Positions 57,066-64,000 of a DNA stretch of 64,000 nucleotides are shown here, piece by piece. How positions within the stretch are numbered: the first letter of the stretch is position 1; the number at the start of each line of letters is the position of its first letter. The DNA lies in assembly GCF_022317005.1 (NCBI RefSeq), contig NZ_CP081006.1, forward strand, positions 2,976,001 through 3,040,000, written 5' to 3'. Origin of the DNA: Mycobacterium sp. IDR2000157661. GTDB lineage: Bacteria > Actinomycetota > Actinomycetes > Mycobacteriales > Mycobacteriaceae. Position numbers and translations under genes: made by a program. The notes under the pieces are model-generated. The model was not told the origin of the DNA and searched no databases. It was given only the letters and a program-made list of their open reading frames with translations.

Positions 57066-57941
57066 ATGACCATCGATGAGCTCCTCGAGGCCGCACGCGG
57101 CGGGTCCGTCCGCGCCACCGGCCGGTTACTCAGCCTCGTCGAAAGCCCCAGGCGTACCGATGTTCTGGACGCGCTCGGTGCGGTGGAGGCTCCTCGGGTC
57201 GTCGGGGTGACTGGGCCACCCGGCGCCGGCAAGTCGACGACGGTCGCGGCGCTGGTGGGCGCCTACCGGCAGAGCGGCCACCGAGTCGCCGTGCTGGCGG
57301 TCGACCCGTCATCGCCCTACAGCGGCGGTGCGCTGTTGGGGGACCGGATCCGGATGGCGGCCCATATCAACGACTCCGACGTGCTGATCCGCTCCGTCGC
57401 GACCCGCGGGCATCTCGGTGGTCTGGCCGCGGCGGTGCCCGCCGCGGTCCGGGTGCTTGCGGCGCTGTCGTACGGGTTGGTGGTGGTGGAGACCGTTGGT
57501 GTCGGTCAGTCGGAGATCGAGATCGCGGCCGTCGCGGACCCGACCATCGTCATCCTGAATCCCGGCGCCGGCGATGCGGTGCAGGCAGCCAAGGCTGGGC
57601 TGCTCGAAGTCGCCGACATCGTGGTGGTCAACAAGGCCGACCGCGAGGGCGCCGACCAGACGGTGCGCGACCTTCGCGCGGAAACCCATGCACCGGTGCT
57701 CAAACTCGTTGCCGCCCACGGCAACGGCATCGCCGAGCTCGTGGAGGTCATCGAGTCGCACCACCGCGCCGACAGCGTTGATCGGCGCGCGGCGCGGGCA
57801 CGGGCGCAGATCCTGTCTCTCGCGCAGACGCTGCTGCGCAACCACCCGGAACTGGACCGGCTCGCGGCGGCGGTCGCCGACGGCAGTGACGACCCCTACC
57901 GTGCCGCCGAGCGGTTGTTCGCGGTCCGCGCCGAGTCCTGA
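57066..57941 (+). CDS. meaB: MeaB/ArgK-family GTPase, mutase chaperone
   Basis: 291 aa. G1 is GPPGAGKST, the conserved ETVGVGQSE follows, and the G4 motif is VNKAD. MeaB proteins load and protect the B12 cofactor of acyl-CoA mutases. The mutase subunits lie 9 kb away in the same catabolic cluster, so this copy is probably dedicated to them. ATG 57066 is chosen as the start of TIDELLEAARGGSVRA. Its 3' end overlaps the convergent TetR gene by 46 bp. Confidence 0.92.
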   Translation: MTIDELLEAARGGSVRATGRLLSLVESPRRTDVLDALGAVEAPRVVGVTGPPGAGKSTTVAALVGAYRQSGHRVAVLAVDPSSPYSGGALLGDRIRMAAHINDSDVLIRSVATRGHLGGLAAAVPAAVRVLAALSYGLVVVETVGVGQSEIEIAAVADPTIVILNPGAGDAVQAAKAGLLEVADIVVVNKADREGADQTVRDLRAETHAPVLKLVAAHGNGIAELVEVIESHHRADSVDRRAARARAQILSLAQTLLRNHPELDRLAAAVADGSDDPYRAAERLFAVRAES

Positions 57942-58510
57942 TCCGGCAGGTCGAGCATCCGCCGCGACATCCGCGTCAGTTGGGCACGAAGCGTTTCGGC
58001 ATCGAGATCGGCGACCAGCGGGTGCATGACGGCCACACTGATCGCGCTCGAGAGCATCGCCGCATGCACCCGGGCCTCCACGCCCGCCTCGGTGCCGAGC
58101 AGCGCCGCATAGAGACGTTCGATGAACCGCTGGAACGGCTCGTGCTCGGCCTGCAGACGAATGATGACCGGATCGAAGTGCAGCACGCTGACGATCCCGC
58201 GCCGCTCGATGGCCTGATCGATCATCCTGCCCAGCAACATCTCTCGCGAGTCCAGGCCGTGACCAGCCGCCTCGGCCGCCTCGAGCGCGTCCTCCAGGCG
58301 GCTCATCTCCCGTTCGGTGATGGCGATGACGATCTCTTCCTTGGTCTTGAACTGCCGGTACACGGCCGCCTTCGTGACACCCATCGCGTCGGCGATCATC
58401 TGCAGTGACGTGCCGCTGACCCCACGCTCGGCGATCAACCGCAGGGCCGCATCGAGCACGCGGGTCTGTGCAGGGGTGCGCGCGATTGTGCTGAACCGGT
58501 GTTCTGCCAT
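57896..58510 (-). CDS. TetR-family transcriptional regulator
   Basis: 204 aa from ATG 58510. HTH: AALRLIAERGVSGTSLQMIA and AMGVTKAAVYRQFKTKEEIV. The frame is open to 58585, but that would translate the operator. A large inverted repeat at 58548-58586 lies between it and the divergent membrane operon, so it most likely represses that operon and itself. Confidence 0.88.
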   Translation of the reverse strand: MAEHRFSTIARTPAQTRVLDAALRLIAERGVSGTSLQMIADAMGVTKAAVYRQFKTKEEIVIAITEREMSRLEDALEAAEAAGHGLDSREMLLGRMIDQAIERRGIVSVLHFDPVIIRLQAEHEPFQRFIERLYAALLGTEAGVEARVHAAMLSSAISVAVMHPLVADLDAETLRAQLTRMSRRMLDLPDQDSARTANNRSAAR

Positions 58511-58547
58511 CACCACATCAGAAGAGTATCCGAGGATTGACCGTCTG

Positions 58548-58586
58548 GTTGCCGATCGGCTACCGTCCGAGTAGCCGATCGGCAAC
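58548..58586. promoter_or_regulatory. Large inverted repeat, probable double TetR operator
   Basis: Two perfect 16-bp arms, GTTGCCGATCGGCTAC and GTAGCCGATCGGCAAC, are separated by 7 bp. Each arm also contains the 10-bp palindrome GCCGATCGGC, so two TetR dimers could bind side by side. It lies 37 bp from the TetR start and 30 bp from the membrane operon start. Confidence 0.82.
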
Positions 58587-58616
58587 TATTACGAGAAGCC
58601 TCGAGAGGTTGGACAG

Positions 58617-59324
58617 ATGAGACGCACGGACGGTGAGCTGATTCTCTTCTGGACGCTGCCCGCGCTGGCGATTCTCTGGTTGTCGGCGTTCTTGTTGTTT
58701 CCCGGCTTCCTTCATCCCATGTCGCCGAGCATGTCGGCAGAGGAGGTCGCCGCCTTCTACCGTGACGAAACCGCTCGGATCCGCTACAGCATGATCCTGT
58801 TCAACTGGTTCGGTGTGGGCCTAATCCCGCTGGTGATGCTGATCGTGACGCAGGTGCGCAGGATGGCACACCGCACGCCGATCCTGTCCTACAGCCTGCT
58901 GGTCTGCGCCGCAGGCCCACCCACGCTCTTCCTCATCGCGAACATGTTCTGGTTGCTCGGCGCCTTCCGTCCGGAGCGTGACCCGGAGCTGACACAGTTG
59001 CTCAACGACCTCGCGTGGATCACCTTCACGGTTCTGGTCCCATACCTGATTGCCCAATGCCTCCTGCTGGCCCTCGCCATCTACTGGGATCGCCGGGCGC
59101 AACCGGTGTTCAAGCGCTGGGTGGCGCACTTCAATGTCGTTGTCGCCGCGGCGCTGGTGCCTGCCGCCTTCTCGGCATTGGCGTTCACCGGGCCGATCGC
59201 TTGGGACGGGCTCCTATCATTTTGGGTCAAGAACATCGCGATCGCGGTCTGGATCGTGGTGATGGGAAGCGTCGTCGGCAGCACCATCCGACGGCAGCGG
59301 GCCCAGGAACCGGTCGCCGCATGA
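58617..59324 (+). CDS. Polytopic membrane protein of unknown function (pair member 1)
   Basis: 235 aa with about six to seven hydrophobic segments. A segment FRPERDPELTQLLNDLAW followed later by IYWDRRAQPVFKRWVAHFN recurs in similar form in the next protein, so the two are paralogues. No cofactor motif is evident. It opens a four-gene operon with COX3-like and COX4-like proteins under the TetR operator. ATG 58617; stop overlaps the next ATG. Confidence 0.8.
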   Translation: MRRTDGELILFWTLPALAILWLSAFLLFPGFLHPMSPSMSAEEVAAFYRDETARIRYSMILFNWFGVGLIPLVMLIVTQVRRMAHRTPILSYSLLVCAAGPPTLFLIANMFWLLGAFRPERDPELTQLLNDLAWITFTVLVPYLIAQCLLLALAIYWDRRAQPVFKRWVAHFNVVVAAALVPAAFSALAFTGPIAWDGLLSFWVKNIAIAVWIVVMGSVVGSTIRRQRAQEPVAA

Positions 59325-60151
59325 GCACGGCGGCGCCGGAGCAGGCGACATCGCCGGGACCACCTTCGGGTTCTGCGGCCGGAAGGCTCGTCTGGAACTT
59401 CCGCCATCACCCCAAGCGGGAGCTGTGGTTCGCGTGGTACGTGATGGTCGTCTTCTACAACCTCTATGGCGTGCTGTTCTTCCTCGTCACGCGAGTTCAG
59501 CCACCGCCAAGCCCCGCATGGGACACGCCCATGGTCGTGCAGTGGTTCGAGAGCCGCCACACCGGAATTCTCGTCGGGTTCGGCGTGGTGTTCCTCATCT
59601 CGGGCATGTGCGGACCGATGAACGCCATCCTCGCCTATTCGATGCGGCGGATGTCGGTCAGCCCGATCTTCGCGTATTCATATCTGGTCATGTACGCGCT
59701 CAGTGCCATTCCCGGCATGCTGGTGATGGCCATCGCGATGACCGTCGGCGCCCTGCGGCCTGACCGCGATCCGGAATTGATTCGGTGGCTCTACGATTTC
59801 GCCTTTCTGTCGTTCAGCGGGACGATGGGAGTGTTCCTGATCGGATCGTTGGTGTGGATGGTCGCGATCCTGATCGACAAGAACCGGGTGTTCCCGAAAT
59901 GGTTCGGCTATCTCGGACTGTGCAATGCGCTGACCGAAGTCGTCGTTGCGCCGGCGTGGATATTCCAGCGTGGCGTGTTCGCGTGGAACGGGGCGATCGC
60001 CTGGTGGATCAACATGGTCGTGTTCCTGACCTACACCGCCGTCTTCATCGTGCTGCTACGCAGGATGATCGAGCGTGAGGACTTCGGCACCGGGCCGCTG
60101 CCGGACCGGCCGACGAAGGAGCAACGCGATCCGGTGGAGGCGGTCCGATGA
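59321..60151 (+). CDS. Polytopic membrane protein of unknown function (pair member 2)
   Basis: 276 aa with a 40-residue cytoplasmic N-terminus and about six to seven hydrophobic helices. The shared block here is LRPDRDPELIRWLYDFAF then IDKNRVFPKWFGYLGLCN, parallel to the preceding protein. The charged C-terminus ends EQRDPVEAVR. It overlaps both neighbours by 4 bp (ATGA), so it is made with the COX3-like subunit. I do not recognise the family. Confidence 0.8.
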   Translation: MSTAAPEQATSPGPPSGSAAGRLVWNFRHHPKRELWFAWYVMVVFYNLYGVLFFLVTRVQPPPSPAWDTPMVVQWFESRHTGILVGFGVVFLISGMCGPMNAILAYSMRRMSVSPIFAYSYLVMYALSAIPGMLVMAIAMTVGALRPDRDPELIRWLYDFAFLSFSGTMGVFLIGSLVWMVAILIDKNRVFPKWFGYLGLCNALTEVVVAPAWIFQRGVFAWNGAIAWWINMVVFLTYTAVFIVLLRRMIEREDFGTGPLPDRPTKEQRDPVEAVR

Positions 60152-60744
60152 CCAACGTGGCAAGCGGCGAAGTGCAGCTGCTGGACGAGAAGCCGACGCG
60201 GTTCGTGCCCGGTCAGCCGGACATGTGGTTCTTCGTTCTGTTCGAGTCGCTGCTGTTCACCGGCTACTTCTCGGTGTACCTCTTCGGCCGCACCCAGAAC
60301 CAGGAACTCTATCTGCAGTCCCAGGCCGACTTGGATCTGCGCTTCGGGATCTTCAACACCGTTGCGCTGCTGTTGAGTTCGTGGGCCATCGCGCGATGCG
60401 TGCAGGCCTCTCGCGAGGGGGCGTACCGGTCGGCTCTGGTCAACGCCACCTTGACGATCGTCTTCGGCCTGGTGTTCCTCGCCTCGAAGGTGGTCGAATG
60501 GGTCAGGGAGATAAACCTGGGTAACACGTTCACCAGTGACGAGTTCTTTCAGCACTACTACTTCTTGACCTCCATCCACTGCATCCACGTGTTGATCGGG
60601 TTCGTGGTGCTCGGAGTCGTGGTCTATCAGCTGCGCAGCCCGGCGCGCCGATCCCAGCAGCTGGTGGAGACGGGCGCAACGTACTGGCACACCGTCGACT
60701 TCCTGTGGGTGCTGATCTTCGCATTGCTCTACGTGGTGAGGTGA
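60148..60744 (+). CDS. Cytochrome c oxidase subunit III / NorE-like protein
   Basis: 198 aa with five hydrophobic helices. PDMWFFVLFESLLFTGYF at the start and the last helices (SIHCIHVLIGFVVLGVV, TYWHTVDFLWVLIFALLYVV) fit the COX3 family in its NorE-like short form. No COX1-type catalytic subunit is nearby. In this operon it may serve a different membrane oxidoreductase formed with the two preceding proteins. Confidence 0.87.
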   Translation: MTNVASGEVQLLDEKPTRFVPGQPDMWFFVLFESLLFTGYFSVYLFGRTQNQELYLQSQADLDLRFGIFNTVALLLSSWAIARCVQASREGAYRSALVNATLTIVFGLVFLASKVVEWVREINLGNTFTSDEFFQHYYFLTSIHCIHVLIGFVVLGVVVYQLRSPARRSQQLVETGATYWHTVDFLWVLIFALLYVVR

Positions 60745-60747
60745 GCC

Positions 60748-61038
60748 GTGAGTGTCGCTTTCAACATCAGGCTTCTGATCGTCTGGGCCGTCCTGACGGG
60801 GATGACGTTGGTGTACGTGTGGCTGGACCACACCGCCGACGAGAACGGGACGCTGCGGGCCAGCACCGTGGTCACAGTGAGTGCCATCGTCATCGCACTC
60901 GTCAAGGTGCGCATCATCTTCCGGGAATTCATGGAGGTGCGCCACGCCCCCGCGCAGCTGCGCCGCCTCACCGACGCGTGGGTCCTGCTGATCGGCACCG
61001 CCCTGCTCGGCACCTACTTCGTCGGGCTGGCCATCTGA
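60748..61038 (+). CDS. Prokaryotic cytochrome c oxidase subunit IV / NorF-like protein
   Basis: 96 aa with three hydrophobic helices (LLIVWAVLTGMTLVYVWL, TVVTVSAIVIALVKVRII, AWVLLIGTALLGTYFVGL), the COX4-pro pattern. GTG 60748 is 3 bp after the COX3-like stop. COX3- and COX4-like pairs of this size are typical of norEF. It ends the TetR-controlled operon. Confidence 0.85.
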   Translation: MSVAFNIRLLIVWAVLTGMTLVYVWLDHTADENGTLRASTVVTVSAIVIALVKVRIIFREFMEVRHAPAQLRRLTDAWVLLIGTALLGTYFVGLAI

Positions 61039-61052
61039 TGCGCTGACGGGCG

Positions 61053-62657
61053 CTAGGCTCGCGCGGAAACGGCCATCCCGGCACGGTAGCCGAACACCAT
61101 TGCCGGGCCGAGGGTTCCGCCGGCTCCGCCGTATGCTTTGCCGGTCGGGCCCGCCATGACGTTGCCTGCCGCGAACAGCCCGGGTATCGCCGGACCCTTG
61201 ACGTGCAGAACGCGCCCGTCACGGTCGGTTCGCGGGCCGCCCTTCGTGCCCATCGCGCCTATCGAGACCGGAACCGCGTAGTACGGCGGGGTGTCGATCG
61301 GACCCAGGGTCTTACCGGCAGGTGTGGTGGCCTTGTCGTCTCCCCAGTAGCCGTCGTAGGCGCTGGAACCGCGGCCGAAGTCGGGATCGTTCTCCTGGCC
61401 GACGTTCTCATTCCACGCGGCCAGTGTGCGAGACAGGCCCTCGGGGTCGATGCCGGTCTTCTCACCCAGTTCGTCGAAGTCGTTCGACGCCGAGAACCAT
61501 TGCGGCGCGGGGCCGTCGCCGTCAACGCCGAGGAAGCCGTACTTCTTCAGGTGCAGCGAGTCGAACACGATCCACGCCGGGTCGTTGGCGTAGCCGTGTC
61601 GCGGATCGAGGTAGTGGAACGGACCCGCCATCGAGTTGTACTCGCCCGCCTCGTTGAGGAACCGCCTGCCGGCCCGGTTGACGATGATGCTGCGCGGCCT
61701 CGTGCGTTCCAGGCGCACGCTGCGGCTTCGCGGATGGCCCTCGAACGTATCGCCGGGCAGTTGCACGATGGGCACCCACCAGGCCTCACCCATGTTGGCC
61801 AGGTCGGCGCCGTGAGCCATCGCCATCCGCAGGCCGTCGCCGGTGTTGTTGGGCGGCGACACCGCACCGCGCATCGGGCCGCGTAGATACGCCTCCACCA
61901 GCTTGGTGTCCCACTCGAATCCGCCGGTGCCCAGCACCACGCCACGGCGGGCCCGCACGTTGAATTCCCTGCCGCTCTGCGAAATTCGCACACCGGTGAT
62001 ACCCAGCGGGTCGGCGAACAGTTCTACTGCGCGCGACCGGGTATGGGGCTGCACGCCCGTGTCGAGAAGGCCCTTGAGCAGACCCGCGATCAGCGCCGTG
62101 CCCGCCACGCAGTAGTCGCCGGACTCGTCGTCGACCGAAGCGTGGATCCGTGCACGGGTCTCCGCGTCGATCCCGACATTGCTGAAGTCCGCGGGGAACG
62201 AGGTGATGTGGTCGCGCCATCCGCCGAGTCGGGCCAGATCGAACGGCTTGGCGTTGAGCGAGCGCCCGCCCGTCGGGCGCCCGCCGGGCAGTTCGGGCTT
62301 GTAGTCGGGGAAGCCCTCGGCGACCTCGAAGCGCAGATCACTGTGCCGCTCAACGAAATCCAGCATCTCCGGACCGGTGCGCACAAACGTCTCGACCAGG
62401 TTGTCGTCCATGTAACCCAGCGACTGCGCCCGCAGGTAGCTCATCGCATCGGCTACGGACAACTCACCGTCGGCCGCACGATCGTGTGCGGGGATCCAGA
62501 TGATGCCCCCCGACACCGCCGTGGTGCCGCCCACGGTGGCGGCCTTCTCGTAGACCTCGACGGTGGCGCCGTTGACCGCCGCGGTGAGCGCGGCGGTCAG
62601 TCCCGCCCCGCCACTGCCGAGGACGACCACATCGACGTCATGGTCCCAGTCGGTCAC
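61053..62657 (-). CDS. FAD-binding dehydrogenase, 3-ketosteroid-delta1-dehydrogenase-like
   Basis: 534 aa. FAD motif VVVLGSGGAGLTAALTAA, then GTTAVSGGIIWIP, RRGVVLGTGGFEW and the C-terminal AGNVMAGPTGKAYGGAGGT with GPAMVFGYRAG. The architecture is that of the KstD/fumarate-reductase flavoprotein family. A steroid A-ring desaturase is possible, but other flavoproteins of this group act on non-steroids. GTG 62657 has AAGGAG 7 bp upstream. It is convergent with the membrane operon. Confidence 0.87.
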   Translation of the reverse strand: MTDWDHDVDVVVLGSGGAGLTAALTAAVNGATVEVYEKAATVGGTTAVSGGIIWIPAHDRAADGELSVADAMSYLRAQSLGYMDDNLVETFVRTGPEMLDFVERHSDLRFEVAEGFPDYKPELPGGRPTGGRSLNAKPFDLARLGGWRDHITSFPADFSNVGIDAETRARIHASVDDESGDYCVAGTALIAGLLKGLLDTGVQPHTRSRAVELFADPLGITGVRISQSGREFNVRARRGVVLGTGGFEWDTKLVEAYLRGPMRGAVSPPNNTGDGLRMAMAHGADLANMGEAWWVPIVQLPGDTFEGHPRSRSVRLERTRPRSIIVNRAGRRFLNEAGEYNSMAGPFHYLDPRHGYANDPAWIVFDSLHLKKYGFLGVDGDGPAPQWFSASNDFDELGEKTGIDPEGLSRTLAAWNENVGQENDPDFGRGSSAYDGYWGDDKATTPAGKTLGPIDTPPYYAVPVSIGAMGTKGGPRTDRDGRVLHVKGPAIPGLFAAGNVMAGPTGKAYGGAGGTLGPAMVFGYRAGMAVSARA

Positions 62658-62684
62658 GTGCTGCTCCTTCCAGCCGACGATCCT

Positions 62685-63398
62685 CTAGCTCAGAATCGCG
62701 GACAACTCGTTGGCCGCCTTGATGACTGAGTCCTTACCCCGCAGGACCACGTCTTCGCGGTGTGAGATGAGGTTGATGCACGTCGGCGGTGACGGTGGCC
62801 GGCGTCGCACCGGTACCGCCAGCCCGTAGGTGTTGGGCTCGACCTCCCCATGCGTGATCACCCAGCCCTGCTGGCGGGTCAGCGGCACCAGATCGCGCTC
62901 CCCGGGACGGGGCGGCATACTCGCCAACAACGCGATTCCGGCCGAGCCGCGGTCCAGCGGATAGCGGCTGCCCTCGTGGAACGACATCTGGTAGAAGACG
63001 TTCGTCGGCGCGATGACGGCGATCGCGACCTGCTGCTCGCCCTCGGCGACCAGGAGTGACACGGTGCTGCCGAGCTCGTCGGCCAGCATGCGCAACGTGG
63101 GCTGGCTGAGCTGACGAAGGTTGTTGTCGAAGGACGCCCCGAGCACGGCCAGCGCGGCGGCCGACCGGTAGCGGCCGTCCTCGCCTTTGGCCACCAACCG
63201 GAATTGCGACAGCGTGGACAGCAGCCGGTAGGCGATCGTGCGGTGCACGCCCATGTCGTCGGCGACCTGTTGAGCGGTCAGCCCGGTGCGCGAACCTGCG
63301 ACCAACTGCAATGCGGCCAGCCCCCTGGCCAGCGTCTGCGAGCCCGGCGCGCCGTTGGGAGCGGCGCCGTCGTTCGGCTTGGTGTCCGTCGCTGCCAT
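62685..63398 (-). CDS. IclR-family transcriptional regulator
   Basis: 237 aa. The N-terminal winged helix reads TLARGLAALQLVAGSRTGLT with QQVADDMGVHRTIAYRLLST, and the C-terminal effector domain includes DRGSAGIALLASMPPRPGER. IclR proteins bind 15-bp palindromes of the same size as GAGAATnnnATTCTC, one of which lies in its divergent promoter region. It is the best local candidate for control of the ligase, SDR/meaB and hydrolase promoters. Confidence 0.88.
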   Translation of the reverse strand: MAATDTKPNDGAAPNGAPGSQTLARGLAALQLVAGSRTGLTAQQVADDMGVHRTIAYRLLSTLSQFRLVAKGEDGRYRSAAALAVLGASFDNNLRQLSQPTLRMLADELGSTVSLLVAEGEQQVAIAVIAPTNVFYQMSFHEGSRYPLDRGSAGIALLASMPPRPGERDLVPLTRQQGWVITHGEVEPNTYGLAVPVRRRPPSPPTCINLISHREDVVLRGKDSVIKAANELSAILS

Positions 63399-63492
63399 CC
63401 CACCTCTTCCTTGACAGACGCAGTCACGAGAGTGATGCTCTGACTATAGTGCACGTGAATGTGCGATAAATGAGCAGAGTGCTTACAGATTA

Positions 63493-63509
63493 CGAGAATT
63501 TGATTCTCG
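63493..63509. promoter_or_regulatory. Operator-like palindrome CGAGAAT-TTG-ATTCTCG (copy 3)
   Basis: A perfect 7-bp-arm palindrome with 3-bp spacer between the IclR gene and the divergent alpha/beta hydrolase. It ends 2 bp before the first possible ATG of the hydrolase. Confidence 0.74.
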
Positions 63510-63511
63510 CC

Positions 63512-64000
63512 ATGACGAGAGGGCCCAGCGTGTCCGCGGACTTCGAAAGCGTCTGGAGTGACCTTCAGGGCGTTGCCTTCTCGCAGGGCTATCTCGATGC
63601 CGGGGGAGTCCGCACCCGCTATCTGCACGCGGGGGATACCGACAAGCCGGCGCTGGTGCTGCTGCACGGATCCGGCGGTCACGCCGAGGCGTACGTGCGC
63701 AATCTGGAGGCGCACGCGGAGCACTTCTCCACCTGGTCGATCGACATGCTCGGCCACGGGTACACCGACAAGCCCGGGCATGCCCTCGAGGTGCGTCACT
63801 ACGTCGAGCACCTGATCGCTTTCCTCGATGCCATCGGTGCCGAGCGCGCCCACATCAGCGGGGAATCACTCGGCGGCTGGGTGGCTGCCCGGGTCGCCGT
63901 CGACCATCCCGACCGGCTGAACCGCCTGGTGCTCAACACCGCAGGCGGCTCACGGGCCGATCCCGAGGTGATGAAGCGCATCATCACGCTATCCATGGCG
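63512..64000 (+). CDS. Alpha/beta hydrolase, 3' end beyond the window
   Basis: 163 codons are visible. The oxyanion region is VLLHGSGGHAEAY, and the nucleophile elbow GESLGGW carries the catalytic Ser. The sequence resembles meta-cleavage-product hydrolases (C-C bond hydrolases) of aromatic and steroid catabolism. GTG 63530 with GAGAGGG 6 bp upstream may be the true start, since ATG 63512 lies almost on the palindrome. The Asp and His of the triad should lie partly outside the window. Confidence 0.85.
   Translation, partial: MTRGPSVSADFESVWSDLQGVAFSQGYLDAGGVRTRYLHAGDTDKPALVLLHGSGGHAEAYVRNLEAHAEHFSTWSIDMLGHGYTDKPGHALEVRHYVEHLIAFLDAIGAERAHISGESLGGWVAARVAVDHPDRLNRLVLNTAGGSRADPEVMKRIITLSMA

Noticed and set aside
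58548..58586. The large inverted repeat as a terminator
   Set aside because: It lies between divergent gene starts, not ends, has no T-run, and contains nested palindromes typical of TetR operators.

Overview
The window is a high-GC actinobacterial chromosome segment, almost certainly from a rapidly growing mycobacterium (Mycolicibacterium type). The first 21 kb keeps the gene order of the M. tuberculosis glgE-glgP-dinG-pncB1-clpS-Rv1332-Rv1333-mec-cysO-cysM-Rv1337-murI-Rv1339-rphA-Rv1341-Rv1342c-lprD block. A WhiB6-type regulator, an MspA-family porin and mycobacterial lipoproteins fit the same assignment. No transposase, integrase, phage gene or CRISPR array was seen.

Region 1 (1-21 kb) is the conserved core: alpha-glucan metabolism (glgE, glgP), a DNA-repair-type helicase (dinG), NAD salvage (pncB), the ClpS adaptor, the CysO/CysM/Mec sulfur-carrier cysteine route, glutamate racemase, RNase PH and ITP/XTP pyrophosphatase. 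A porin-like gene, a lipoprotein zinc peptidase and a small lipoprotein are inserted compared with M. tuberculosis. A tRNA-Leu(UAG) closes this part.

Region 2 (21-30 kb) is accessory: an SRPBCC protein, whiB6, TetR and AraC regulators, an amidohydrolase, and a minus-strand operon of an SDR, a DapB-fold reductase and a large molybdopterin oxidoreductase.

Region 3 (29.5-42.2 kb) is the most unusual part. Two paralogous TetR regulators and three copies of a palindrome TGACTnnAGTCA flank a long plus-strand operon. It encodes two nearly identical polytopic membrane proteins of unknown function, two membrane micro-proteins (34 and 42 aa), a NorD-like VWA protein with a NorQ/CbbQ-like AAA+ ATPase, a one-helix membrane protein, three cytochromes P450, two DapB-fold reductases, a VOC protein, and a bacterial member of the eukaryotic ERG2 sterol isomerase/sigma-1 receptor family. 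I infer a membrane-associated oxidative pathway acting on a sterol-like or other polycyclic hydrophobic substrate, with a metalloenzyme matured by the AAA+/VWA pair.

Region 4 (42.2-58 kb) holds an adenylate cyclase and a CoA-thioester catabolic set: two acyl-CoA ligases, four SDRs, a split B12-dependent acyl-CoA mutase with its MeaB chaperone, an F420-type oxidoreductase, a CaiB/BaiF CoA-transferase, a ferredoxin, a two-subunit acyl-CoA dehydrogenase, an enoyl-CoA hydratase-like protein and the relic of a thiolase. The mutase has Ala where methylmalonyl-CoA mutase has Tyr243, which suggests a bulkier substrate.

Region 5 (58-64 kb) has a TetR gene and a 16-bp-arm inverted repeat before a coupled four-gene membrane operon (two paralogous polytopic proteins, a COX3/NorE-like and a COX4/NorF-like subunit). 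It ends with a KstD-like flavoprotein, an IclR regulator and the start of an alpha/beta hydrolase. A palindrome GAGAATnnnATTCTC recurs in three intergenic promoter regions of regions 4-5 and probably marks one regulon, with the IclR protein as the best candidate regulator.
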